This document shows, piece after piece, positions 19,060 to 26,914 of a stretch of 64,000 nucleotides of DNA. Source of the DNA: Kaistia terrae (GTDB taxonomy: Bacteria; Pseudomonadota; Alphaproteobacteria; Rhizobiales; Kaistiaceae); NCBI RefSeq assembly GCF_026344005.1, contig NZ_JAPKNH010000003.1, forward strand, positions 372,001-436,000, written 5' to 3'. The notes beneath the pieces were generated by a model. It was not told the origin of the DNA. It saw only the letters and a list, made by a program, of their open reading frames with translations, and did not search any database. How positions within the stretch are numbered: position 1 is the stretch's first letter; each line of letters starts with the position of its first letter. The position numbers and the translations under genes were made by a program.

Positions 19060-20790
19060 CTAGCCGAGGCCCTTTCGGATCGGTCGAAGCTTCCAGAGGC
19101 GCGCCACCTGCACGGCCCCGGAATCGCCCTTGAGCTCGACTGCTTCTATCGGCGCATCGCTATCCATCCGCTTGGTGGCGCATTGCAATCCGCCGTCGAC
19201 ATAGATCTCGATCAGCCCGACATCCACGAAGACGCGAACGGTCCGAAGCGTCGAGGTCGGTGTCAGATAGCGCGGCACGACGCGGTTGCCAGGCGGATCG
19301 AAGACCAGTTCCAGCGTCTGTCCGTCATAGACGAGCGAGATGCCATGATCCGCATGTACGAAATCGAGGGCAAAAGGCGAACCGGGTCTCGCGAGTTCGA
19401 TCTCGATCTCGCCAAGGCCACCCTCAAGCGGAACCGAACCCGCCGTCGCAAGCGCCTCGGCGGCGATGCCTGTCCGCAGTTCCTTGACGCTCTCGACCGG
19501 CGGCATCAGCAGCGCGCCGTCCTGCCAGACGAAACGGCGCGGGAACGTCATCGCCGAATGGAAGTCACGGTCCTTGAAGACGTCGGTCCAGTTCGCCGCC
19601 CAGGCAATGCCGACCGGGCCATCCACATGCTGGAAAGCCTGGATCGCATAGCAATCCGTGCCGAAATCGATCTCGCGGCGCAGGACCGGCTCGAACGTGC
19701 GGCCATCGAAACGGCCGACAATGGCGTAGCTCAGATTGCGACGGCGGGTGCCCTCATCACGATAGCCGATCAGGCCGAAGACAAGCGCGTAAAGCCCCTC
19801 GCCTTCGCCATCCAGCGCGATCAGGCCGGGGCATTCGGCCGGGATGCTGCGCGGCAGCGGCTCGCGGTGCAGGACATCGACAAAGGTCCAGCCATCGGCG
19901 GCGTCGGCAGCCTTGGTCTCGTACAGCAGCACCAGGCCCGCGCGATCGTCGGCGCCGGCGACGAGCATCTTCCAGAGGCCGTCCGGGCCACGGAAGACGT
20001 AGGGATCGCGAATGTCCTTGCCGAAATTCGGGATCGACGGCCTGTCGGTGATCACAGGCGTCGAGGGGCCGGCCGACAGCATGTCCTGCGACACGGTCGT
20101 GATCTGCCATTCCTGGCTCGGCTCGCGGCCATCCTCGCGGTCGGTATAGAAGACGCGGACACCCCCCGCCTCATGCGGGATGGCGGAGCCGGAGAACGCG
20201 CCGCCGGTCAGGCCGTTATCGGCCAAAAGCTCGGCGCGCGGCTCGAGGAAGATCGGCTGGTCGATCCAGTCGACGAGGTTATCCGAGACCGCGTGGCCCC
20301 AGTGCATCGTGTTCCAGCGCAGGCTGTGCGGATAGTGCTGGTAGAACAGATGGCTGGTGTCGCCGATCTGGCAGAGGCCGTTCGGATCGTTCATCCAGCC
20401 GAAGGGCGGCTGGAAGTGCAGCTTGTAACGCGCCTCGCTGGCGCGGTTCTTCGCCGTGGTGCGAAGCAGGCGAATGCCCTCCTTCGCGACGCGGGACGGA
20501 GAGAAGCTGTAGGCGAGCGATACTGTCGTCGCCGGCTCCTGCCAACCGAAACGATAGGTGCCGGCCGCAGGCGCCTCGAACACCGAGCGGGTGAAATCGT
20601 CCGAATGGGCGCCCAAGAGCCGCACCGGCTCGCCGCCGCCACTGACAACGCTGACTTCGGAAAGCGCCGTCCGCGACGGCGCCTTCTGCCAGAGGTGCAC
20701 GACGTCGCCGGCGTCGAGAACAGCTTCGAACTCGGTCATTGCAAGAACGTTCATTTCGGCAAGAACTTCCATTGTCGCAAGAGTATCCAT
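19060..20790 (-). CDS. Glycoside hydrolase family 32 (fructosidase/invertase type)
   Basis: GH32 enzyme of 576 aa. The nucleophile motif WMNDPNG is at residues 132-138 (D135), the RDP transition-state motif at 261-263 (DIRDPYVF) and the acid/base Glu in PAECPGL (E319). The C-terminal GH32 beta-sandwich follows, with EIYVDGGLQC near the end. About 120 residues precede the catalytic fold, longer than in minimal invertases, and look like a separate beta-rich domain. No signal peptide is visible, so the enzyme is probably cytoplasmic and cleaves sucrose or short fructans taken up by the ABC system upstream. The first 18 codons contain four in-phase ATGs, so the start is uncertain (20790, 20772, 20754 or 20739). 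Confidence 0.92.
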   Translation of the reverse strand: MDTLATMEVLAEMNVLAMTEFEAVLDAGDVVHLWQKAPSRTALSEVSVVSGGGEPVRLLGAHSDDFTRSVFEAPAAGTYRFGWQEPATTVSLAYSFSPSRVAKEGIRLLRTTAKNRASEARYKLHFQPPFGWMNDPNGLCQIGDTSHLFYQHYPHSLRWNTMHWGHAVSDNLVDWIDQPIFLEPRAELLADNGLTGGAFSGSAIPHEAGGVRVFYTDREDGREPSQEWQITTVSQDMLSAGPSTPVITDRPSIPNFGKDIRDPYVFRGPDGLWKMLVAGADDRAGLVLLYETKAADAADGWTFVDVLHREPLPRSIPAECPGLIALDGEGEGLYALVFGLIGYRDEGTRRRNLSYAIVGRFDGRTFEPVLRREIDFGTDCYAIQAFQHVDGPVGIAWAANWTDVFKDRDFHSAMTFPRRFVWQDGALLMPPVESVKELRTGIAAEALATAGSVPLEGGLGEIEIELARPGSPFALDFVHADHGISLVYDGQTLELVFDPPGNRVVPRYLTPTSTLRTVRVFVDVGLIEIYVDGGLQCATKRMDSDAPIEAVELKGDSGAVQVARLWKLRPIRKGLG

Positions 20791-20797
20791 TGTCGTG

Positions 20798-21691
20798 TCA
20801 GCCCTTGACGGCCGAGCTGATGAAAGAGCTGACGAACCATTTCTGGAAAGCGAGATAGAAGATCAGGACGGGCACCATCATCATCACCGACGCGGCCATG
20901 GCGCTGTTCCAGTAGACGCTGTCATGACCGAAGAAGCTGGCGATGCCGACCGAGATCGGACGTGCGTAATCGGTCTGGGTGACCATCAGCGGCCAGAGAT
21001 ACTGGTTCCAGGTCTCGATGCCGAGGAGGATCGCCACGGTGGCCAGCACCGGCAGGCTCAAGGGCAGGAACACCGACCAATAGATGCGGAACGGCGATGC
21101 CCCATCCACCGTCGCCGCATCATAGATGTCGCGCGGCACCTGGATGAAGAACTGATAGATCAGGAAGATGTAGAGCGGGCTCGCCATCCACGGCAGGATC
21201 TGGGCGGCAAAGCTATCGCCGAGACCGGCCTTGTTGACGAGGCTGAGCAGCGGCAGGACGATCGATTCCTGCGGCACGATGTAGAGCCCGATAAGCCCGG
21301 TGAGCACCACCGCCCGGCCCGGCAACCGGCCCCAGGCCAGCACGAACGCGGCCATCGAATTCAGGAACACGCCGCCGAGCACCGTGCAGAACAGGATGAT
21401 CAGCGAATTCAGCAGATAGCGGCCGAACGGCAGCGCGCCGCTGAAGGTCGCGATATCGGCAAAATTCTGCAGCGATGGTTCGGAGACCCAGAAAGCGCGA
21501 AAGCTGCCCATGTCGGCGAGGATCTGGAACCGGTCCGGCTTCAGGCTGGCGACGAAGAGCAGGAACAGAGGCGAGATCACCACCAGCGCGATGATCAGCA
21601 CGGCGACGAACTTGACGATCGCGCCGATGTCCGGCTTGGCCGAGACCTTCGCGACCGGCGACGGGGTGGAGGCGGATACCACGGTGCTCAT
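20798..21691 (-). CDS. Carbohydrate ABC transporter permease, MalG type
   Basis: Permease of the CUT1 sugar family, 297 aa. The N-terminal helix is in FVAVLIIALVVISPLFLLFV, and the EAA cytoplasmic loop is in QVPRDIYDAATVDGASPFRI. The C-terminus VSSFISSAVKG is typical of MalG-like proteins. The start overlaps the stop of the MalF-like gene by 4 bp, and the GH32 gene begins 7 bp after its stop. No ATPase gene occurs in this operon. Confidence 0.94.
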   Translation of the reverse strand: MSTVVSASTPSPVAKVSAKPDIGAIVKFVAVLIIALVVISPLFLLFVASLKPDRFQILADMGSFRAFWVSEPSLQNFADIATFSGALPFGRYLLNSLIILFCTVLGGVFLNSMAAFVLAWGRLPGRAVVLTGLIGLYIVPQESIVLPLLSLVNKAGLGDSFAAQILPWMASPLYIFLIYQFFIQVPRDIYDAATVDGASPFRIYWSVFLPLSLPVLATVAILLGIETWNQYLWPLMVTQTDYARPISVGIASFFGHDSVYWNSAMAASVMMMVPVLIFYLAFQKWFVSSFISSAVKG

Positions 21692-22644
21692 CGACGATCC
21701 CTCACGACAAAGCGCTGAACGAGCGAAACCACCAGCACGATCAGGAACAGCAGGATGGCGACGGCCGAGGCGAGGCCAAGCCGCTGGTCAACGAAGCCGG
21801 CGGTGAACATGTAATGGACCAACGTATCGGTCGTGCCGCGCGGGCCGCCCTGGGTCAGGATGTTCACCTGGGTGAACAGCTTGAACGCCTGGATGGTGGT
21901 GATGATCAGCACGAAGATATGCGTCTGGCGCAAACTCGGCATGGTGACATGCCAGAAGCGCTGCCAGGCATTGGCGCCGTCAAGTTCGGCCGCCTCATAG
22001 AGCGATTCAGAAATGTTCTGCAGGCCGGCCAGATAGACGATCATCTGGAAGCCATAGGCCTGCCAGGCCGAGAGCAGCACGATTGACGGCATCGCCCAGG
22101 TGGGATCGCCGAGCCAATCGATCGGGCCGACGAGCCCGAAGGTCAGGAAGCCTACGATCTGGTTGAACGGGCCGGTCGGATACTGGAACAGCGTCGACCA
22201 GATCACGCAGACGACGACCATCGAGGTGATCGCCGGCAGGAAGAACAGGCCACGGAAGAAATTGCGGAACGGCAGCTTCTGGTTCAGCAGCAGCGCGATC
22301 GCCAGCGCGAAACCGCACTGGATCGGCAGCACCATGATGGTGAAGCGGGTGACGTTCCAGAGCGCCGTCCAGAAGGCGGAATCGGTCAGGATCTGCTGGA
22401 AATTGCCGAGCCCGACGAAGCGCACCGGCACCGGGCGCGGGATCAGCCGCTGATTGGTCAGCGCGATCTCGAACGACGACAGGAACGGCAGCAGCAGAAA
22501 CAGCGCGATCAGGATGCAGGCGGGCAACAACATGCCCAGTTCCTGCAATCGGCCGCCCCAGATCGGCGGCTTGGGGCGCCTCGCGGCGATACGGACTGGC
22601 CCCGGCGATGCCGAACCCGGCATGGGGGACGCTTGGCTCGACAT
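21688..22644 (-). CDS. Carbohydrate ABC transporter permease, MalF type
   Basis: Partner permease, 318 aa. A Pro-rich cytoplasmic N-terminus precedes the first helix (LLPACILIALFLLLPFLSSF). The EAA loop lies in ISESLYEAAELDGANAWQRF, followed by the late helices. The family phrase FVGLGNFQQILTD appears after the first helix. It is separated from the binding-protein gene by about 146 bp that contain three hairpin-forming repeats, and overlaps the MalG-like gene by 4 bp. Confidence 0.94.
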   Translation of the reverse strand: MSSQASPMPGSASPGPVRIAARRPKPPIWGGRLQELGMLLPACILIALFLLLPFLSSFEIALTNQRLIPRPVPVRFVGLGNFQQILTDSAFWTALWNVTRFTIMVLPIQCGFALAIALLLNQKLPFRNFFRGLFFLPAITSMVVVCVIWSTLFQYPTGPFNQIVGFLTFGLVGPIDWLGDPTWAMPSIVLLSAWQAYGFQMIVYLAGLQNISESLYEAAELDGANAWQRFWHVTMPSLRQTHIFVLIITTIQAFKLFTQVNILTQGGPRGTTDTLVHYMFTAGFVDQRLGLASAVAILLFLIVLVVSLVQRFVVRDRR

Positions 22645-22665
22645 GGTTATGCCTCCCGGAGCTTG

Positions 22666-22785
22666 TTTCCCGGCCGCGCGTCGTGGCGCGACCGGGTCTT
22701 GGGTCGTTTCTGGCCACGCGTCGTGACGCGGCCGGGTATTGGGGCGTTTCTGGCCGCGCGTCGGGGCGCGGCCAGGTCTCGATCA
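22666..22785. repeat. Three tandem 40-bp hairpin repeats inside the sugar ABC operon
   Basis: Three imperfect head-to-tail copies with a period of 40-41 bp (starting near 22666, 22707 and 22747). Each contains an inverted pair of the kind GGCCNCGCGTC / GACGCGGCC, so three successive stem-loops can form in the mRNA. They occupy almost the whole gap between the binding-protein gene and the MalF-like gene. This resembles the REP hairpins between malE and malF in enteric bacteria, which stabilise the upstream message and raise binding-protein output. The repeat structure is seen directly; the role is inferred. Confidence 0.7.
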
Positions 22786-22790
22786 GGGAA

Positions 22791-24104
22791 TTACTCGGGC
22801 TGGCCGAAGGGCTGGTAGCCGTCATTGTCGAGGATATCGTCGTCGATCTTCTTGGCGGCCTTGCTCAGTTCGGCCTGCGGATCGGCGCCGTCGAAGATGT
22901 TGGTCATCGCGTTCTGGAAGGCGAGCGTGATGGTCGGATAGGCGGGATGCGGCGGGCGCGCGACGGCGCTCTTGCCGGCCTGCTCGAAGGCGACGGCCAT
23001 CGCGCCCTTGTCGGCGTAGAGCGGCGAGGCGGCGGCGAAGGACTTCAGGCCGGGGAAGCCGGCATGCGCCTTGTAGGCTTCGCGATAGGCCGGATCCTGC
23101 AGCATGAAGCTCAGGAACTTGCCGGCGGCGGCGGGATCGGAAGCGGTCTTGGCGACCGACCAGATCCAGGTGCCGTTCGGGCTGACGCCCTTCTCGCCGA
23201 ACTTCGGCAGCGGCATGACGACGACGTCGTCACCCATCTTGGCGTTGGCCTCGGCGTAGAACCAGTGACCGCCCCAGGCGAGGGCTGCCGGACGACCTTC
23301 TGCATAGAACTGGTTCTGACCGGCCGACTGCGGCACGACCCAGCCCTGCTTGACCCAGTTCTGCATCTCGGTTGTCGCGTCGACGCAGGCCTTGCCATCG
23401 AGTGTGCCGGTCGCCTTCCAACTGGTGCGGTCGATCACGTCGCAGCCCATCGAGACGAGGATGGGCTCATAGGCATAGGTGATCCACTCGGTCTTGGTGC
23501 CGTAGGAGCGGAACAGGTCGAGCGGCCACTTGACGCCCGGCGCCGTCGACAGCGTCTTCAGCGCTGCCTCGAACTCGTCGCGCGTCCAGGCATCGTCGAC
23601 CGAGGTCGGGATGCGGATCTTCAGCTCTTCGAGCTGCTTGCGGCTGCCATAAAGCGCGACCGTGCTGTCGGTCAGGCCGATGGCATAGAGCGCCTTGTCG
23701 ATCGGATAGGTGCCCTGGGCGACGTTCGACGCCGTCATGTCGTCGACCAGCGCCTTGTCGAGCAGATCACCGACCGGCTGCAGGAAGCCGGACCAGACAT
23801 AATTGGCGAGGAACGGCGCATCGAGCTGCAGGATATCGGGCAGCGAACCGGCCGAGACGGCGGCGCCGATCTTCTCGTTATAGGCGTCGTGCGGCGTGTT
23901 GATCAGCTGCACGGTGGTGCCGGGGTTCGCCGCCTCGAAGCGCTTGGCGACATCGGTGATGATGGTGATTTCGTAGGGGTCGCCCTGGAACATCACCTTG
24001 AGCTCGGCCGCCTGGGCGCCCGAAAGCCCTGCCCCGACCGTGACGCTCAGCGCGGATGCGGCGCCAAGCAGCGTAAGTAAACGTTTACCCAGATATTTGG
24101 ACAT
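22791..24104 (-). CDS. Carbohydrate ABC transporter substrate-binding protein (SBP family 1)
   Basis: Periplasmic sugar-binding protein of 437 aa from the ATG at 24104, preceded by GGGAGGAG. The signal peptide is MSKYLGKRLLTLLGAASALS with cleavage after GAQA. The mature protein begins ELKVMFQGDPYEITIITDVA and shows the family-1 features FEAANPGTTVQLINTPHDAY, a central TWIWSVAKTASDP segment and GKFLSFMLQDPAYREAYKAH. The frame extends five codons upstream, but without a ribosome site. It heads the transport part of a LacI-linked operon ending in GH32, so the ligand is probably sucrose or a fructo-oligosaccharide. Confidence 0.93.
   Translation of the reverse strand: MSKYLGKRLLTLLGAASALSVTVGAGLSGAQAAELKVMFQGDPYEITIITDVAKRFEAANPGTTVQLINTPHDAYNEKIGAAVSAGSLPDILQLDAPFLANYVWSGFLQPVGDLLDKALVDDMTASNVAQGTYPIDKALYAIGLTDSTVALYGSRKQLEELKIRIPTSVDDAWTRDEFEAALKTLSTAPGVKWPLDLFRSYGTKTEWITYAYEPILVSMGCDVIDRTSWKATGTLDGKACVDATTEMQNWVKQGWVVPQSAGQNQFYAEGRPAALAWGGHWFYAEANAKMGDDVVVMPLPKFGEKGVSPNGTWIWSVAKTASDPAAAGKFLSFMLQDPAYREAYKAHAGFPGLKSFAAASPLYADKGAMAVAFEQAGKSAVARPPHPAYPTITLAFQNAMTNIFDGADPQAELSKAAKKIDDDILDNDGYQPFGQPE
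24077..24088. promoter_or_regulatory. Candidate LacI-type operator in the 5' coding region
   Basis: GTAAACGTTTAC is a perfect 12-bp palindrome of the LacI/GalR class, starting 16 bases inside the binding-protein gene, within the signal-peptide codons. A 10-of-12 match precedes the lacI-type gene. A downstream operator could act as a roadblock. Confidence 0.45.
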
Positions 24105-24155
24105 TCCAACTCCTCCCATTTTACAAGCTATGCCTATTGTACCGTCTCGCTGGCC

Positions 24156-25166
24156 TCAGACCGAGGCGCGTTCCACAAGGCGAAACGGAATTTCATCGAC
24201 CATCTGTGTCGGCTTTTTGTGGCCGGACAGGATCTCTCCCGCGCGCCGACCGATCGCCCGGTGCGGCAATTCCATCGTCGTCAGCGGCGGGTCGAGACGC
24301 GCGGCGATCTCGACCTGATTGTCGAAGCTGGCGATCGCGACATCGTCGGGAATTTCCAGCCCCTGCCGTCGCAGCGCGCCATAGACTTCCATGGCAACAC
24401 GGTCATTGCCGCAGAGGATTGCATCCGGCCGCTCGGGCCCGGAGAACAGCGCCGCGACATGCTCCTGCACGAGGCTTCGAGCGCGATCGACATAGATCGG
24501 CCCCCGCGTGGCGGGCTGCAGCCAGGCCTCGTTGATCTCGATACCGGCCGCCCGATGGGCGGCGCGAAAACCGTCCTCGCGCATCCGCGCGGCGATCAGG
24601 CCCGGCAGGTTCAAAAAGGCGATTTTCCGCCGGTCATGCGCGAAAAGATGCTCGACGATCGTCTCGGCCGCATCTTGCTCGGCCGGCACCAGCGACGGGA
24701 TGACGCCGGCCTCGTCGCGGCAGTTGATCATCAGCGCGATCACGCCACGCAGCGATGGGGGGATGGCGACGACCTGATGATACATGCTGGCATAGGCGAT
24801 GGTGCGCGGCATCAGCCGCTGCAGTTCGGCGACGCTCGCCTCGACCGTGCGGCCACCGATATTGGTGACGACGACCGAAAGCCCGTCGGCCCGTGCGGCG
24901 TTGTCGAAGGAGCGCATGATCTCGGTGGCGAAGGGCTGGGTGATCAGGCCATCGGCGACGATGCCGAGGATTGGAAGGAAGCCCTGGCGCATGCCGCGCG
25001 CCACCAGATTGGGGACATAGCCAAGCTCATCCGCCAGCGCCTTGATCTTCTGGCGCGTCTCGTCCGACATGCGGATGGAGCCGCCATGCAGCGCGCCCGA
25101 AACGGTTTTCACCGAGACGCCAAGCTGGCCGGCAATATCCTGCATTGAGACTTTGGCGTCGGCCAT
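24156..25166 (-). CDS. LacI-family transcriptional regulator
   Basis: LacI/GalR repressor of 336 aa. The N-terminal helix-turn-helix is VSMQDIAGQLGVSVKTVSGA, with the hinge-helix region DELGYVPNLVARGMRQG. The periplasmic-binding-protein-like sugar domain follows, containing DAILCGNDRVAMEVYGALRR and IPDDVAIASFDN. It stands 51 bp upstream of the sugar-binding-protein gene on the same strand, probably as the first gene of the operon. It likely represses the operon in the absence of a sucrose- or fructose-type inducer. Confidence 0.94.
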   Translation of the reverse strand: MADAKVSMQDIAGQLGVSVKTVSGALHGGSIRMSDETRQKIKALADELGYVPNLVARGMRQGFLPILGIVADGLITQPFATEIMRSFDNAARADGLSVVVTNIGGRTVEASVAELQRLMPRTIAYASMYHQVVAIPPSLRGVIALMINCRDEAGVIPSLVPAEQDAAETIVEHLFAHDRRKIAFLNLPGLIAARMREDGFRAAHRAAGIEINEAWLQPATRGPIYVDRARSLVQEHVAALFSGPERPDAILCGNDRVAMEVYGALRRQGLEIPDDVAIASFDNQVEIAARLDPPLTTMELPHRAIGRRAGEILSGHKKPTQMVDEIPFRLVERASV

Positions 25167-25183
25167 TGGCGTTTTGGCTCTGA

Positions 25184-25195
25184 GTTATCGTTTAC
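25184..25195. promoter_or_regulatory. Candidate LacI-type operator before the regulator gene
   Basis: GTTATCGTTTAC matches the palindrome at 24077-24088 at 10 of 12 positions and shares the flanking CCCA. It lies 18 bp upstream of the lacI-type start, a suitable place for autorepression. Confidence 0.45.
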
Positions 25196-25372
25196 CCAAA
25201 TTGCATAGGGTGATGGTTTCTGTCAATCCGCCATCCAATCCGATCTATCCGTGATGGCAGCGCGCCTGGAATGCCCCGCTTGCAGTACGTGAAGTTGCCG
25301 CGCAGCCTCAACCGCACAGCAACCTCAGGCTTTAATGATCAGGAGTCACCCATCGCCCTCGGCGATGGGAGG

Positions 25373-25513
25373 CTAGTCCACCGCCGCGCGGCTGGGCTCC
25401 TGCGTCGATAGCCACGCGCGATACTCGCTCTCCGCGTCCGGCGTCAGCGGATAGTACTTCCGGAGATCTCCGCCCTCCGAAAGCCGGATGCGTTTTCGGA
25501 CACGTGACTGCCG
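25373..25513 (-). pseudogene. Possible 3' remnant of an unidentified gene
   Basis: A minus-strand frame of about 47 codons reads naturally (for example LRKYYPLTPDAESEYRAWL) and ends with a stop at 25375-25373, followed by a 9-bp hairpin. No start codon or ribosome site precedes it, and its upstream end runs into the terminator-like hairpin of the SRPBCC gene. It may be the tail of a deleted gene. The family is not recognised. Confidence 0.3.
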
Positions 25514-25537
25514 CCATCCCGACAAGAGATGGCGGCA
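25511..25537 (-). terminator. Hairpin after the SRPBCC gene
   Basis: A 9-bp stem (GCCGCCATC / GATGGCGGC) with a 9-base loop lies immediately downstream of the SRPBCC stop. The outgoing strand is not clearly T-rich, so a rho-independent role is only probable. Confidence 0.5.
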
Positions 25538-25543
25538 TCGAAG

Positions 25544-26071
25544 TCAGTTCTTGGGCAGACCGGTTAGCGCCGCTTTCGCCAAGCCCTGCAGCCACAGATC
25601 ATGCTGCTCGATGAGGCCCTCGGTAAAGCCGTCGGTTGCCCAGATGCCCAGCGTGCTGATCTGGGTTTCGTCAGTGATAAGCAGCGTGCCGCCGTCGGCA
25701 GTCGGCTCAAGGAACCAGGTGTGGTACGCATCCACCCCGGGACCAATGGCGATCCAGGCCAAGCGGCGCTCCGGCTCGAAATCATGCACGGTCGACGTGA
25801 GGCGGAAGTCGAAGGTCGACCAGCGGAAGACCGATCCTGCGCGGAGGCTCGGGCCCGGCCAGACGACGAACTCGACATCCGTGGCGTTCTCATAGAGGCT
25901 CGACCATAGGTCGGCCCGTGTCAGCCAAGCCCACACGGTGGCCGGCGGCGCCGCGATCTGCAGTTGGTTCTGCGCATAGAGCGGCGCATTTTCCGGCTTG
26001 TGCAGCTCGGGCCAGTTCATGTTCGCCCGCGGACCGCGCGTGCGCGCCTCGAGCTTCTCGTTCGGGGTCAT
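25544..26071 (-). CDS. SRPBCC-family (START-like) protein
   Basis: Helix-grip-fold protein of 175 aa. The usual opening is visible in LQIAAPPATVWAWLTRADLW, with later strands in GSVFRWSTFDFRLTSTVHDF and the C-terminal helix EGLIEQHDLWLQGLAKAAL. Such proteins bind hydrophobic ligands or act as polyketide cyclases. The start is set by AGGAGAT nine bases upstream. It is the last of three minus-strand genes (LLM oxidoreductase, SDR, SRPBCC), a mix that suggests modification of a small aromatic or polyketide-like compound. Confidence 0.88.
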   Translation of the reverse strand: MTPNEKLEARTRGPRANMNWPELHKPENAPLYAQNQLQIAAPPATVWAWLTRADLWSSLYENATDVEFVVWPGPSLRAGSVFRWSTFDFRLTSTVHDFEPERRLAWIAIGPGVDAYHTWFLEPTADGGTLLITDETQISTLGIWATDGFTEGLIEQHDLWLQGLAKAALTGLPKN

Positions 26072-26113
26072 CGTCTATCTCCTTGTGACGTGTTGGATTG
26101 GTGGTGATGCGGA

Positions 26114-26866
26114 TCAGGCGTTTGCGCCACCGTCGATGGCGATCACGCCCCCGGTCACGTAGGCCGCACCCGGACTTGCCAGGAACGCCACGACCGCGCC
26201 GATCTCCTCGGGCCGGCCATAGCGGCCGAGCGCGGTCCCGGCCTTCAGCCAGTCGGCGAACGCGCCGGCATCGGGGTTCATCTCGGTCGCGATCGCCCCC
26301 ATCGACAGCGCATTGGCGGTGATGCCTCGCGCGCCAAGATCGCGCGCTACGCCCTTGATGTAGCCTTCGACCGCTGCCTTGCTGGCGGCGTAGTCGGCAA
26401 GGCCCGGCGCGGCGGCGCGGCGGGCGAGCGCGGAGGACATGGCGATAATCCGGCCATCATCCTCGATGAACTTCGCGCCCGCGCGGATCGTCTGGATTAC
26501 GCCATCGATATTGACGCGAAGCATCCGGTCGAGCGCCACCTCGTCATATTCGGCATTGACGGCGCCCATTTCGAAAATGCCGGCATTGGCGACAACGATG
26601 TCCAATCGGCCGAAATGCGCCGCGACATCCGCGACCATCTTCTGAACTGCCGTGGGATCAGCCTGATCGGCGGGGAAGGCATGGGCCCGCACCTCGAGCG
26701 CCTCCAGTTCGGCCACGGCGGCATGCGCGCGATCGGGGTTGGCGGTATAGCTGATGGCGATGTCGGCGCCGTTGCCGGCAAGCGCGAGCGCTACCGCCGC
26801 ACCGATTCCGCGCGATCCGCCGGTCACAAGGGCAACCTTGCCCGAAAGCGTCTTCTTGTCTGTCAT
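26114..26866 (-). CDS. Short-chain dehydrogenase/reductase
   Basis: Classical SDR of 250 aa. The cofactor motif is ALVTGGSRGIGAAVALALAG, followed by the structural VVANAGIF. The catalytic residues are in MSSALARRAAAPGLADYAAS followed by K (Ser-Tyr-Lys). The C-terminus YVTGGVIAIDGGANA is typical of FabG-like enzymes. The residue run ISYTANPDRAHA after strand 2 suggests NADP(H) preference. It lies 48 bp after the LLM gene and 42 bp before the SRPBCC gene. Confidence 0.94.
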   Translation of the reverse strand: MTDKKTLSGKVALVTGGSRGIGAAVALALAGNGADIAISYTANPDRAHAAVAELEALEVRAHAFPADQADPTAVQKMVADVAAHFGRLDIVVANAGIFEMGAVNAEYDEVALDRMLRVNIDGVIQTIRAGAKFIEDDGRIIAMSSALARRAAAPGLADYAASKAAVEGYIKGVARDLGARGITANALSMGAIATEMNPDAGAFADWLKAGTALGRYGRPEEIGAVVAFLASPGAAYVTGGVIAIDGGANA

Positions 26867-26914
26867 GTCAATCCTCGGGAATGTCGCCGACAGCCATGCC
26901 GGCGTTGGGGAGTT

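Larger units (their letters stand above)
25167..25543. other. Intergenic region with operator, hairpins and a gene remnant
   Basis: Besides the operator at 25184-25195, the region holds a 9-bp stem (CCCATCGCC / GGCGATGGG, 25349-25369) and a minus-strand frame ending at 25373 that reads like the tail of a protein without a visible start. No complete gene is supported. Confidence 0.6.

Noticed and set aside
18850-20808. A 652-codon open frame on the plus strand
   Set aside because: It runs antisense through the GH32 gene, whose catalytic motifs are all on the minus strand, and its start passes through the palindromic repeat.
22666-22785. Possible CRISPR-like array
   Set aside because: The 40-bp units are directly adjacent with no unique spacers, and no cas genes are nearby.
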